A DNA stretch of 64,000 nucleotides from UBA2991 sp965221735 (GCA_965221735.1 OZ244910.1:1674001-1738000), one strand, 5' to 3'; counted from the stretch's first letter, positions 34,300-43,818 are shown. Translations and numbers: made by a program. Notes: a model not told the origin generated them from the sequence alone.

Positions 34300-35160
34300 A
34301 TGCCCGAATTCAAGACCGTGCTGTACGAAAACCTGACACCCGAGATCGTGCGGGTGCGGATGAACCGTCCGGAGGCGCGCAACGCGCAGGACCTGCAGCT
34401 GACCTACGACCTGAACGACGCGTTCGACGCCGCCAACCAGGACGACCAGGTAAAGGTCATCATCCTCAGCGGCGAGGGGCCGCACTTCAACTCCGGCCAC
34501 GACATGCGTGGGGGCACCGGGGCGACACGCGCCGACTTCAAGCCGGTGGGGACGTGGGGGAACTTCGGCCTGCCGGGCGCGGAGGGCGCCATGGCAGGCG
34601 AGGAGGAGATTTACCTGCAGATGTGCCGCCGCTGGCGGAATCTGCCCAAGCCCATGATCGCCGAGGTGCAGGGCAAGACGATCGCCGGCGGCCTCATGCT
34701 GGCGTGGGTCTGCGACATCATCATCGCCTCCGATGACGCCGAGTTCCGCGACCTCGTCGTGGCCTGGGGCATACCCGGGGTCGAGTACTTCGCCCATCCG
34801 TGGGAGTTCGGCCACCGGCTCGCGCGCCAGATGCTCTACACGGGCGACTGGGTGAGCGCACAGCGCTGCTACGAGGCGGGCATGGTGAACGAGGTCGTGC
34901 CCCGAGATCAGCTGAGCGAGTACGTTGAGGATCTTGCGCGGAAGATCGCGGAGAAGCCTTCCTTCGGCCTGAAGATCACGAAGGAAGCGGTGAACCAGAC
35001 GCAGGACGCGCAGGGCCTGTGGACGGCCCAGCAGGCCGTCTTCATCATGCACACGCTCGCGCACACGCACTGGCGGGACGTGAACGAGAGCGGCATGCCG
35101 CTCTACACGGGCGAGGGCGCCGCGGCCATTCCGGGCCGGCAGGCGGCCGCCGCCAACTAG
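34300..35160 (+). CDS. Enoyl-CoA hydratase/isomerase (crotonase) family protein
   Basis: A 286-residue crotonase-fold enzyme acting on acyl-CoA thioesters. Oxyanion-hole elements are SGHDMRGG near 66 and GKTIAGGLMLAWVCD near 125-139. The second segment AWGIPGVEYFAHPWEFG near 155 replaces the usual catalytic Glu loop with an aromatic/acidic one, so the precise reaction is uncertain. The C-terminal helices end in a Met/Ala-rich tail. The ribosome site is AGGAGG and TAAGAT is a candidate -10. A terminator follows. Confidence 0.9.
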   Translation: MPEFKTVLYENLTPEIVRVRMNRPEARNAQDLQLTYDLNDAFDAANQDDQVKVIILSGEGPHFNSGHDMRGGTGATRADFKPVGTWGNFGLPGAEGAMAGEEEIYLQMCRRWRNLPKPMIAEVQGKTIAGGLMLAWVCDIIIASDDAEFRDLVVAWGIPGVEYFAHPWEFGHRLARQMLYTGDWVSAQRCYEAGMVNEVVPRDQLSEYVEDLARKIAEKPSFGLKITKEAVNQTQDAQGLWTAQQAVFIMHTLAHTHWRDVNESGMPLYTGEGAAAIPGRQAAAAN

Positions 35161-35178
35161 CCACGAGACCTTCGCGAG

Positions 35179-35198
35179 GGGGTGGCGCGCGCCACCCC
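35179..35198 (+). terminator. Hairpin terminator after the enoyl-CoA hydratase gene
   Basis: A perfect 20-base palindrome, GGGGTGGCGC and its complement, lies 18 bases after the stop and is followed by TTCGTTCG. High stem stability with a short T-containing tail fits an intrinsic terminator in a GC-rich genome. Confidence 0.65.
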
Positions 35199-35253
35199 TT
35201 CGTTCGCACGGCGACCCCAGAGGACGTGTAGGCTCGCCACGCGGAGGAGCGCC

Positions 35254-35694
35254 ATGAGCAGCGACCTGAGCCGGGAACTGGACCGGCTGGCGATCATGGA
35301 CCTGCTCATCCGCTATGCGAGGGCCGTGGACGGCCACGACTTCCCGGGGATCCGCTCCTGCTTCGCCGACGACCTCGTGTTCGTGAACATCGGCTCGCCG
35401 GACACCCAGCACGGCGGCGACACCTACACGGAGACGATTCGCAGGTTGCTCGTGCCCTTCGGCGCCACCCAGCACCTGCTGGGCAACCAGGTTGTCGAGT
35501 TCGACGGGGACGCGGCGCACGTCGAGACGGACCTGCAGGCGACCCACTTCATGGCCGATGACCCGGACACGATCACGACGCTCTGGGCGACCTACGTGGA
35601 CGACATGCGGCGGGTCGGGGACGGGCACGAGTGGACCATCACGCACCGCGACCTGCGGACGCGGGGCACCCAGCGAACGACCAACACCGCCTGA
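35254..35694 (+). CDS. SnoaL-like / NTF2-fold protein
   Basis: A 146-residue protein with the SnoaL_4 (aromatic-ring dioxygenase beta / polyketide cyclase-like) fold: opening helices LDRLAIMDLLIRYARAVDGHDFPGIRSCF spread over 10-40, then HLLGNQVVEFDGDAAHVETD. Such proteins are enzymes or beta subunits handling small hydrophobic substrates. ATG 35254 is chosen by its GGAGG site. It is followed 10 bases later by the next gene, so they are probably cotranscribed. Confidence 0.82.
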   Translation: MSSDLSRELDRLAIMDLLIRYARAVDGHDFPGIRSCFADDLVFVNIGSPDTQHGGDTYTETIRRLLVPFGATQHLLGNQVVEFDGDAAHVETDLQATHFMADDPDTITTLWATYVDDMRRVGDGHEWTITHRDLRTRGTQRTTNTA

Positions 35695-35704
35695 GGAGAG
35701 AGCC

Positions 35705-36865
35705 ATGCTGACCAAGGCCGACGAGTACCCGTTCCACCAGATCCCGGAGTCGTTCGCGGCGGTGCACACCTCGGACAAGCACTGGAACGACGGGCACTAC
35801 ATCTGCCTGTGCGACATGGACGGGAACGTGTCGCTCGTCTCGACGGTGCGGCTGTACCAGAACACGAACGTGCTCGACGGGTTCGTGTGCATCCGGCACG
35901 AGGGGAAGCAGTACAACATCCGCGTCTCGCGGCAGCTGCGCCCGGACTTCGAGTACCGCGTGGGACCGCTGCGGGTGGAGCTGGTTGAGCCGATGAAGGC
36001 GATCCGGCTGGTGCTGGAGCCGAACGAGTACGGCATCGCCTGCGACATCGTGTGCCACACGGTGGGCCGGCCGTACCACGGTCCGCTCAGCACGAACCGG
36101 ATCGACGGGTGGCTGCTGATGGAGCGCATGACGTACGAGGTGGCGGGGCGCGCGGAAGGGTGGATCGAGGTGGCGGGGAAGCGCTTCGAGCTGACGCCGG
36201 AGCGGTCGGGGGTGTTCCGGAACCACTCGTGGGGGATCCTGCGGGGCCGGGGGGGACCGCCGATGCACGCCTCGCCGGCGCCAACAGTGCAGCGGCCGCA
36301 GGGGCTGCGGAACTGGGTGCTCTACACGATGCCGGACCACGCCGGGTTCTACGAGTTCATCGAGGACGCGGACGGGGAGAAGTGGTCGGGGGCGATCGCG
36401 AACGTCGATGGCTCCTGGAACAAGATGACGGGCGAGATCCTGCACGAGGACCGGGAGGTCTTCGTGACGGACGTGGACCACGACCTCACGTTCTACGAGG
36501 GCTCGAGCCGTATCAGCGGGGGCAGCATCGCGATCCACGACTCGGAGGGCGTCACGCGCGAGTTCGAGATCGAGGACATGGGCTGGGTGTACTGCCATGG
36601 GGGGGGCTACTTCGGCGGGTTCAACGACCGGCTGGGGCAGGGCGCCTATCGTGGCGAGTACCACGAGGAGGGCGAGGTCTGGGACTGCACGCACCCCACG
36701 AAGATCATCGACAGCGACGGAAACGAGGTCGACGACTTTCCCACGGTGCTTGCGGAGAGCTTCGTGCTGCTGAAGAGCGGCGACCAGGTGGGCTCGGCGC
36801 ACTTCGAGTGCGCGGCGTTCGGGCCAGTTCCGAAGTACGGCCTGACGGGGCAGGGCGGCGGCTAG
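35705..36865 (+). CDS. Lipocalin-like two-domain hypothetical (DUF7064/AttH-CrtC-like)
   Basis: A 386-residue beta-rich cytoplasmic protein. The N-terminal half (WNDGHYICLCDMDGNVSLVS; LVLEPNEYGIACDI) and the C-terminal half (DHDLTFYEGSSRISGGSI; MGWVYCHGGGYFGG) look like two lipocalin-type barrels, similar to tandem-domain proteins related to AttH / carotenoid hydratase CrtC that occur near acyl-CoA and steroid-type catabolism genes in actinobacteria. The assignment is by overall pattern only. It may bind or modify an apolar substrate together with the SnoaL-like protein. It ends in a CTAG shared with the opposite gene. Confidence 0.7.
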   Translation: MLTKADEYPFHQIPESFAAVHTSDKHWNDGHYICLCDMDGNVSLVSTVRLYQNTNVLDGFVCIRHEGKQYNIRVSRQLRPDFEYRVGPLRVELVEPMKAIRLVLEPNEYGIACDIVCHTVGRPYHGPLSTNRIDGWLLMERMTYEVAGRAEGWIEVAGKRFELTPERSGVFRNHSWGILRGRGGPPMHASPAPTVQRPQGLRNWVLYTMPDHAGFYEFIEDADGEKWSGAIANVDGSWNKMTGEILHEDREVFVTDVDHDLTFYEGSSRISGGSIAIHDSEGVTREFEIEDMGWVYCHGGGYFGGFNDRLGQGAYRGEYHEEGEVWDCTHPTKIIDSDGNEVDDFPTVLAESFVLLKSGDQVGSAHFECAAFGPVPKYGLTGQGGG

Positions 36866-37278
36866 GGGCCCTTCTCGTCGATGCGGAAGGCGAGGGTCGT
36901 GACCTCCTCGCCGTCGATGGAAGCGCGGACCTCGTACTCGCCCGCGTGCTCGAACGTGAGGGGCAGGTTGACGGCGATCGGGTGCGGCTGGGAACTGCCC
37001 TGGGGGAGGCCGGCGCTGCGGCCCACCTCGAAGCGGGCATCGATCCTGGCAAGCTCGGCCTGACCCTCCTCGCGGAGGATGCGGATTACGAGATCGTGGG
37101 GAACATTCGTCTCGCGCCAGTCGACACGCGGGGACACGGCGATCGCGATCGTGCGGCTGACGGGCAGGGGCTCGTGGGCGTTGATGGTCGTCCAGCCGCC
37201 GCCCTGGATGTAGATCTTGCCGTTGATGACCTCGGCCCAGTCGGCGAGGATGAGGTAGTCGATGTTCACAGGGGTCAC
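36862..37278 (-). CDS. Conserved hypothetical protein (DUF6941-like)
   Basis: A 138-residue beta-sandwich-like protein with the opening YLILADWAEVINGKIYIQGGGW, typical of a widespread small family of unknown function (DUF6941). The C-terminal part, LPLTFEHAGEYEVRASIDGEE, reads like an immunoglobulin-type strand set. No signal peptide. Its start overlaps the stop of the upstream minus-strand gene by four bases, and its stop shares CTAG with the convergent gene. Confidence 0.72.
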   Translation of the reverse strand: MTPVNIDYLILADWAEVINGKIYIQGGGWTTINAHEPLPVSRTIAIAVSPRVDWRETNVPHDLVIRILREEGQAELARIDARFEVGRSAGLPQGSSQPHPIAVNLPLTFEHAGEYEVRASIDGEEVTTLAFRIDEKGP

Positions 37279-37613
37279 CTCGTCTCCGGGCTGCGTTTGG
37301 TCAGCTTGAGAGCGACGCCCTTGTACAGGATGTACTTCGGGTCAGGCTGTCCGGAACCGCCGAGGCGCCCATCAGGCAAGCGGAATTCATGGACGAGCAA
37401 GACCCGTCTCCCGTCGAGATCGGCGTACTCGACCATGCGACTGACGGTTCCGGCAGGCTGACCATACCCGGCGGATGCCGGGCGTTCACTCAATACGGAG
37501 GTCTCCACGAGTCCTGTCTGAACGGCTTCTCGAATCTGCTCTTCAGCCGTCCTGTACACTCGTCGCAGGCACTTCGCGGGGATACCTATCCGTGGAGGGT
37601 CGGGAGAAGGCAT
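37275..37613 (-). CDS. Hypothetical small protein, start uncertain
   Basis: A 112-residue frame overlapping the DUF6941-like start by four bases, so the two are probably coupled. ATG at 37613 lacks a ribosome site and shares two bases with the divergent gene starting at 37612; GTG at 37559 (reading VYRTAEEQIREAV) is a plausible later start. The C-terminal half, DGRRVLLVHEFRLPDGR and PKYILYKGVALKL, is beta-rich. No family recognised. The helix-then-strands layout and low-G+C flavour recall small toxin-like proteins, but nothing specific supports that. Confidence 0.5.
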   Translation of the reverse strand: MPSPDPPRIGIPAKCLRRVYRTAEEQIREAVQTGLVETSVLSERPASAGYGQPAGTVSRMVEYADLDGRRVLLVHEFRLPDGRLGGSGQPDPKYILYKGVALKLTKRSPETR

Positions 37614-37938
37614 GGCTGGCGACTCGATCGAGACGGTACGAGCCTACCTGCGCGCATTCGTTGATGGAAGCATCGACCTCGGCGCGCTGGATAGCTGGCT
37701 CGCCGAACACGCCGGGCAGCCCCGATCCACCGATGTCCAGCGCCTCGAAGGCGAGGCCGCCCACTTGCTCGCGTGGTGGGATGACGGTGTCTACGACGAA
37801 GCGGAGCTTCGCCGCAAGTTCGCAGACCTGCTGGACGGCGACCCTCCCGCCGCCCCACCCGCTCGCGCCAGAGATACCGAGTCCGGTTCTTCGCAGAGGC
37901 GCTCGCGGAAGCAGCCGGTGGCTCGCGGAAGCAGGTGA
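37612..37938 (+). CDS. Hypothetical small acidic protein
   Basis: A 108-residue protein with a good ribosome site (GGAGAAGG) before ATG. Residues 1-75 are helical and acidic: SIETVRAYLRAFVDGSIDLGALDSWLAEH, then LLAWWDDGVYDEAELRRKFADLL, a pattern seen in small uncharacterised bacterial proteins with R-x-F-x-x-G-x-I-x-L-x-x-L-x-x-W-L. The tail (from ~76) is Pro/Ser/Arg rich and looks disordered. Divergent with the preceding gene, the two start codons sharing the tetranucleotide CATG. Confidence 0.6.
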   Translation: MAGDSIETVRAYLRAFVDGSIDLGALDSWLAEHAGQPRSTDVQRLEGEAAHLLAWWDDGVYDEAELRRKFADLLDGDPPAAPPARARDTESGSSQRRSRKQPVARGSR

Positions 37939-37985
37939 CCGTCCCCACGGCGGCCCAGCGCCCTCGCCTGTAGGATGAGCCGGCC

Positions 37986-39170
37986 ATGAGCACCTACCGG
38001 CCGCCGCGGATGAAGTTCGGCATTTTCATGGGGCCGTTCCACCGGATCGAGGAGAACCCGACGATCGCGTTCGACCGCGACCTGGAGCTGCTCGAACAGA
38101 TCGAGCGGTTCGATTTCGACGAGGCGTGGATCGGGGAGCACCACAGCGCGGGGTGGGAGACCATCGCCTCGCCGGAGCTGTTCATCGTGGCGGCGGCGCA
38201 GCGCACGAAGAAGCTGCGGCTGGCCTCGGGCGTGCTCAGCCTGCCCTACCAGCACCCGCTGATCGTGGCGGACCGGTTCGTGCAGCTCGACCACATGACG
38301 CGGGGACGGGCGATCCTGGGGATGGGCCCCGGCGCGCTCAGCTCCGACGCCTACATGCTGGGCATCGACCCGCTGGACCAGCGGCGCATGATGAACGAGT
38401 CGCTGGACGTGATCATGCGGCTCTTCCGCGGCGAAGTCGTGACGGTCGAGACGGACTGGTTCCGGCTGCGCGAGGCGCGATTGCAGATCGCGCCGTACAC
38501 GCATCCGCACCCGCCGATGGCGGTGGCGGCGGGGGGCTCACCGGCGGGCGCACAGGCGGCGGGGCGGCACGGGATCGACATGGTCTCGTTCGGGGGACTG
38601 AGCGACGCCAGCGGGGAGGCGCTCTCGAACACGTATGGGTGGTACGAGGAGGCGGCGCGGGAGGCGGGGCACACGGTCTCGCGGGACCAGTGGCGGCTGG
38701 GCGTGCCCTTCTACCTGGCCGACTCGCGCGAGCAAGCGATCGAGGAGGCGCGCGCGGGGTACGAGCGGGAGCTGGTGGACTACTTCGGAGGAACGATCAG
38801 CTCGCGGATGGCGCCGGAGGCAGCGACGATCGAGGCGGGGATCGCGGGTGGCGGGGCCATCATCGGGACCGTGGACGATGCGATCGCGGGCATCGAGCGG
38901 CTGCTGGAGATCACGGGCGGGTTCGGCGGGTTCCTGGCGCGGGCGCACGAGTGGGCGACGTGGGAGCAGACGGTGCGCAGCTACGAGCTGTTCTCGCGGT
39001 ACGTCATGCCGCACTTCCGGGGGCAGCTCGAGGCGCAACGCGAGAGCCAGCAGTGGGTGGCGGCCACACCGGACGCGAAGATCAGCCGGGCGGCGGTGGA
39101 GAAGGCGTTCAGCGACGCGGGCATCGAGGTGGAGACGGCGGAGAAGCAGGCGGCGGCGCGGCGGCGCTAG
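37986..39170 (+). CDS. LLM-class (luciferase-like) flavin-dependent monooxygenase
   Basis: A 394-residue luciferase-superfamily protein with MKFGIFMGPFHR at strand 1, FDFDEAWIGEHHSAGWETIASP near 45 (E-H-H motif), KLRLASGVLSLPYQHP, and GRAILGMGPGALSSDAYMLG near 110. It resembles the group that includes limonene and long-chain alkane-type monooxygenases. The C-terminal ~40 residues are a charged helix. TAGGAT (37971-37976) lies nine bases before ATG. Third LLM gene of the window; substrate unknown. Confidence 0.88.
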   Translation: MSTYRPPRMKFGIFMGPFHRIEENPTIAFDRDLELLEQIERFDFDEAWIGEHHSAGWETIASPELFIVAAAQRTKKLRLASGVLSLPYQHPLIVADRFVQLDHMTRGRAILGMGPGALSSDAYMLGIDPLDQRRMMNESLDVIMRLFRGEVVTVETDWFRLREARLQIAPYTHPHPPMAVAAGGSPAGAQAAGRHGIDMVSFGGLSDASGEALSNTYGWYEEAAREAGHTVSRDQWRLGVPFYLADSREQAIEEARAGYERELVDYFGGTISSRMAPEAATIEAGIAGGGAIIGTVDDAIAGIERLLEITGGFGGFLARAHEWATWEQTVRSYELFSRYVMPHFRGQLEAQRESQQWVAATPDAKISRAAVEKAFSDAGIEVETAEKQAAARRR

Positions 39171-39493
39171 CTCGGAATCTCGCCCTTGTCGGTCAGGCCC
39201 TGGGCGAGGGAGTCGCGGCGGGCGCGGGCGTGGGCGCGGGCGGCGGGGGAGCCGGCGGGGTCGGGGGTGAGGCTACGGGCGGCGACCAGCGCAGGCCACT
39301 GGTGGTAGGCGATGCCTTCGCTGGCGTACTCGTAGCACCAGGCGGCGACGGTGGCCGTACCGGGGGCGATGTCGCTCTCGGTCATGAGGATGGCGTAGAC
39401 GGCGGCCTCGCGGCCGGCCTGGCGGTCACCGGGGGAGAGGAAGCGCGCAAGCTGGTCGAGGGTGGCCTCGGTTTCGGCGTCGAACTCGGGCAT
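39167..39493 (-). CDS. Hypothetical protein coupled to the isocitrate-lyase-like gene
   Basis: A 108-residue helical protein whose ATG (39493) overlaps the stop of the upstream isocitrate-lyase-family gene, so it is almost certainly translated with it. The N-terminus EFDAETEATLDQLARFLSPGDRQAGREAAVYAILMTE is spread over ~35 residues; the C-terminus is Ala/Arg rich. No signal, membrane span or known motif. The stop shares CTAG with the convergent LLM gene. Confidence 0.6.
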   Translation of the reverse strand: MPEFDAETEATLDQLARFLSPGDRQAGREAAVYAILMTESDIAPGTATVAAWCYEYASEGIAYHQWPALVAARSLTPDPAGSPAARAHARARRDSLAQGLTDKGEIPS

Positions 39494-40365
39494 CAGCGCA
39501 CCGCGTGGCGGGTCTCGATGTCGCGCCAGCCGGGGGCGTTGACGATGCCCTCGAACTGGTGGAAGTCGACCATGTATTCGCGACGGGAGGCGGTCGTCTT
39601 CGTGTCGTGGAGGGCGCGGTAAGTCTCGCCGATGGCCTTCGCCGCGGAGAAGAGGCCGGAGAGCGGGTAGACGACCATCGTGAAACCGATCTCCTGCAGC
39701 TCGGCGGCGGTGAGGAGGGGCGTCTTGCCGCCCTCGATCATGTTGGCGAAGAGGGGCGTGCCGCGGGGGAAGGCGCCGGCGATGGCGCGCAACTCGTCGA
39801 GGGACTGCGGAGCCTCGACGAAGACGACGTCCGCGCCGGCCTCGTGGTAGAGCCTGCCGCGGCGGATGCCTTCTTCGAGGCCGAGGGGGCCTCGGGCGTC
39901 GGTGCGGCCGATGATGACGAGGTCGCTGTCGCCGCGGGCCTCGACGGCGGCGTGGAGCTTGGCGACCTGCTCCTCGGCGGGGATGACGCGCTTGTTCTCG
40001 AAGTGGCCGCACTTCTTGGGCCACTCCTGGTCCTCGAGGATGATGCCGGCGACGCCGGACTCGACGCATTCGCGGACGGTGCGGATGACGTTGAGGGGGT
40101 TGCCGTAGCCGGTGTCCATATCGGCGACGAGGGGTACGTCGATGGCGCGGACGATGTGGCGGACGCGCTCCATGGTCTCGGACATGGTCAGGAGGCCGAT
40201 GTCGGGGGCGCCGAGGGCGGAGGCGGAGAAGCCGAAACCGGTGGTGAAGAGCGCCTCGAAGCCGGCCTGCTCGGCGAGGCGGGCGGAGAGGGCGTCGTAG
40301 GCGCCGGGCAGGACGACGATCTCGGGGCGGTGGAGCATGGCGCGGAGGGTGGTGGCGGGATCCAT
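39493..40365 (-). CDS. Isocitrate lyase / PEP mutase family protein
   Basis: A 290-residue ICL/PEPM-superfamily TIM barrel that makes or breaks C-C or P-C bonds in small 2-oxo or hydroxy acids. Motifs: MDTGYGNPLNV near 82 (metal-binding Asp), IILEDQEWPKKCGH near 110 with the K-K-C-G-H catalytic loop of the lyase group, and IIGRTDARG near 150. Kept Lys-Cys-Gly-His favours a lyase (2-methylisocitrate-, oxaloacetate- or dimethylmalate-lyase-like) rather than a PEP mutase. The GGAGG site precedes ATG 40365. Confidence 0.88.
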   Translation of the reverse strand: MDPATTLRAMLHRPEIVVLPGAYDALSARLAEQAGFEALFTTGFGFSASALGAPDIGLLTMSETMERVRHIVRAIDVPLVADMDTGYGNPLNVIRTVRECVESGVAGIILEDQEWPKKCGHFENKRVIPAEEQVAKLHAAVEARGDSDLVIIGRTDARGPLGLEEGIRRGRLYHEAGADVVFVEAPQSLDELRAIAGAFPRGTPLFANMIEGGKTPLLTAAELQEIGFTMVVYPLSGLFSAAKAIGETYRALHDTKTTASRREYMVDFHQFEGIVNAPGWRDIETRHAVR

Positions 40366-40437
40366 GGGGCCTCCGGGAATGGACGTGCGGGGACGATACC
40401 GCCCCGTCGCGAGGGGCGTCGAGATGGCGGGATCAAC

Positions 40438-40465
40438 GAAGCCGGACCCATGGGGGTCCGGCTTC
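40438..40465 (-). terminator. Terminator of the Rieske oxygenase gene
   Basis: A perfect 12-base stem GAAGCCGGACCC with a 4-base loop lies 24 bases beyond the stop of the leftward oxygenase gene. On the minus strand GTTGAT follows, a weak U tract. Confidence 0.65.
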
Positions 40466-40489
40466 GGGGCTGTGCCTGCGAGAGGCGGG

Positions 40490-41767
<1,278 letters not shown>

Positions 41768-41869
41768 ACGGTGGTTCTCCAGCAGCGCGTGCACCGCCCC
41801 TGGGCGGCAACGCTCAGTGATAGGGGCAATGCTACGCGAGCGGTGGTCGTGGCGCGAGGGGAGGGTGGG

Positions 41870-42679
41870 TCAGCCGTCCTCAGCAAGGAGGAAGGCGGTG
41901 ATGACTTCGGCGGCGCGGGGATCCTGCCAGAAGAAGCCGTGGCCGCCCTCGAACTGCTCGTAGCGGGCGGTCGGGACCTGGGCGACGATGGCGCGGCTGT
42001 TCGCGGGCGGGGCGATGCCGTCGTAGGCGCCGGCACAGACGAGGACGGGCATGGTGAGGGTGGGGAGGCGGTCATAGACGTCGTGACCGATGCGCGCTTC
42101 GAGCTGGAGGCGGGCGCCGAGCTCGCGTTGGGGCTCATCGGCGCCGATGGCGGCCATCGTGCGGCGCTGGTCGAGCAGGGCCTCCAGCTCGGGGGCGTTC
42201 TCCTGCTCCCACTCGGGGGTGACGCGCGTGTCGCTCAGGCGGATCTGCGTACGCATGCGGGTCTCGGGTTCGAGGTCCTGGAGCTCGTGCAGGGGGTAGG
42301 AGGGGTTGCCCGCGCCGCCGCTCGAGGTGCAGTTCAGGACCAGCCTCTCGACGCGCTCGGGGTAGGTGACGGCGAACTCCTGCGCGACCATCCCACCGAA
42401 CGAGGTGCCCATCACCATGCAGCGTTCCCAGCCGAGGGCGTCGAGGAGAGCGGCGGCGTCCGCGGCGTAGCCGGCCATGCTGTAGGGGCCGTCAGGGATG
42501 GTGGTCCGGCCGAGTCCGCGCTGGTCGTAGGAGAGGACGGTGAAGCCGTCGCCGAGGAGGGAGGCGGGGCCGGGGCGGCGGCGGAGATCGCCGCCGGTGC
42601 CGCTGATGTTGAGGACACGCGGGCCCTCACCCTCGATCTCGTAATAGATGTCGATGTCGCCGGCGCGGGTGAGGGGCAT
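41870..42679 (-). CDS. Alpha/beta hydrolase
   Basis: A 269-residue alpha/beta-hydrolase. Nucleophile Ser in GTSFGGM near 95, acid Asp in AGAYDGIAPP near 220, His in EGGHGFFW near 247; the oxyanion region is NISGTGGDLRR. ATG 42679 overlaps the dapF stop (ATGA), so it is coupled to dapF even though the roles are unrelated. Likely an esterase or C-C hydrolase of the 3-oxoadipate enol-lactonase type; substrate unknown. Confidence 0.9.
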   Translation of the reverse strand: MPLTRAGDIDIYYEIEGEGPRVLNISGTGGDLRRRPGPASLLGDGFTVLSYDQRGLGRTTIPDGPYSMAGYAADAAALLDALGWERCMVMGTSFGGMVAQEFAVTYPERVERLVLNCTSSGGAGNPSYPLHELQDLEPETRMRTQIRLSDTRVTPEWEQENAPELEALLDQRRTMAAIGADEPQRELGARLQLEARIGHDVYDRLPTLTMPVLVCAGAYDGIAPPANSRAIVAQVPTARYEQFEGGHGFFWQDPRAAEVITAFLLAEDG

Positions 42680-43524
42680 CAGCCCCAGGCCTCGTACCAC
42701 TCGGCGTCGAAGACGCGGGCGGCGGGACCGGTCATGAAAACGGAGCCGTGGCCGTCCCAGGAGAGCTGGAGGTCGCCGCCGGGGAGGGAGTCGGTGATGG
42801 AGTCGCCGGTGCGGCCGGTGAGGCGCCCGGCGGCGCAGACGGCGGAGGCGCTGGTGCCGGAGGCGAGCGTGATGCCGGTGCCGCGCTCCCAGACGCGGTG
42901 ACGAACGTGCTCGGGGCTCACCACCTGCACGACCTGGAAGTTGGTGCGGTTGGGGAAGAGGGGGTGGTGCTCGACCTGCGGGCCGATGCGCTCAAGGGGG
43001 AAGTCGTCGACATCGCCGTCGAGCCAGTGGATGGCGTGCGGGTTGCCCATGCTGGCGAGGGTGAGCCGCAGCTCCAAGCCGTCGACCTCCAGGGGGTGGT
43101 CGACGACCGGGCCGGGACCCTCGACGTCGGCGGGGAGGGAGGCGGGGTCGAAGCTGGGCGGGCCCATATCGACGCGGGCGGCGCTGACGGCGCCGTTCTC
43201 GCGGAAGAGCTGGAGCGTGAGGACGCCGGCGAGCGTCTCGATGGTGACGGACTCGATATCGGCGGGGACCATGCCCTCCTCGACGGCGTATTTCGCGAGG
43301 CAGCGGATGCCGTTCCCGCACATCTCCGCCTCAGAACCGTCGGCGTTGAACATGCGCATGCGCAGATCGGCCACCTCGGAGGGGAGGGCGAGGATGAGGC
43401 CGTCGCTACCGACGCCGAAGTGGCGGTCGCTGACCTTTCGGGCGACGGCGGACCAGTCCTGCTCCGCCTCCGGGCGGACGTAGACGTAGTCGTTGCCCAG
43501 TCCGTGCATCTTCGTCACGCGCAT
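42679..43524 (-). CDS. dapF: Diaminopimelate epimerase with Cys-to-Ser change at second catalytic site
   Basis: A 281-residue DapF that interconverts LL- and meso-diaminopimelate for lysine and peptidoglycan synthesis. Motif one is intact: EMCGNGIRC with catalytic Cys69. The second motif, normally A-C-G-T-G-A, reads LASGTSASAVC, placing Ser222 where the second catalytic Cys is expected; Cys230 is eight residues later. The rest (NDYVYV, FGVGSDG, GNPHAIHWL, VWERGTG) is canonical. ATG 43524 has TACACT seven bases upstream and no ribosome site, suggesting a leaderless transcript. Confidence 0.9.
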   Translation of the reverse strand: MRVTKMHGLGNDYVYVRPEAEQDWSAVARKVSDRHFGVGSDGLILALPSEVADLRMRMFNADGSEAEMCGNGIRCLAKYAVEEGMVPADIESVTIETLAGVLTLQLFRENGAVSAARVDMGPPSFDPASLPADVEGPGPVVDHPLEVDGLELRLTLASMGNPHAIHWLDGDVDDFPLERIGPQVEHHPLFPNRTNFQVVQVVSPEHVRHRVWERGTGITLASGTSASAVCAAGRLTGRTGDSITDSLPGGDLQLSWDGHGSVFMTGPAARVFDAEWYEAWG

Positions 43525-43578
43525 GGTTGCGAGTGTACAGCCGGATGTCTCGACGGTCGCATGGGGTAGGATGGGAAC

Positions 43579-43818
43579 ATGACGCGAACAACGGTCACGC
43601 TGGATGCAGAGAAGCTGGATGCGCTGCGGACGCTGGCGGCGGAGCGGGGTGTGTCGGTGTCGTGCCTCGTGCGGGAGGCGATCGACGAGAAGCTGTCGAA
43701 GCGGCCCCTTCCGGGTAAGCGACCAAAGCTGAGTTCGCTGGGAATGGTCCACGCGCCGGATGCCACACCCGCTCGGCAGCTGGGCGACGCAACGCCGGAG
43801 ATACCACCCTGGCGCTGA
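43579..43818 (+). CDS. Ribbon-helix-helix antitoxin (CopG/VapB-like)
   Basis: A 79-residue antitoxin. The N-terminal ribbon-helix-helix TRTTVTLDAEKLDALRTL with VSVSCLVREAIDEKL binds DNA; the C-terminal Pro-rich tail would wrap the toxin. TAGGAT lies six bases before ATG with no ribosome site. It overlaps the PIN-toxin frame by about 10 bases. Divergent from dapF across 54 bases. Confidence 0.85.
   Translation: MTRTTVTLDAEKLDALRTLAAERGVSVSCLVREAIDEKLSKRPLPGKRPKLSSLGMVHAPDATPARQLGDATPEIPPWR

Noticed and set aside
40401..40417. GCCCC-N7-GGGGC hairpin upstream of the isocitrate-lyase-like gene as a riboswitch
   Set aside because: Only a 5-base stem next to the predicted promoter; too small for a riboswitch and common by chance in this composition.
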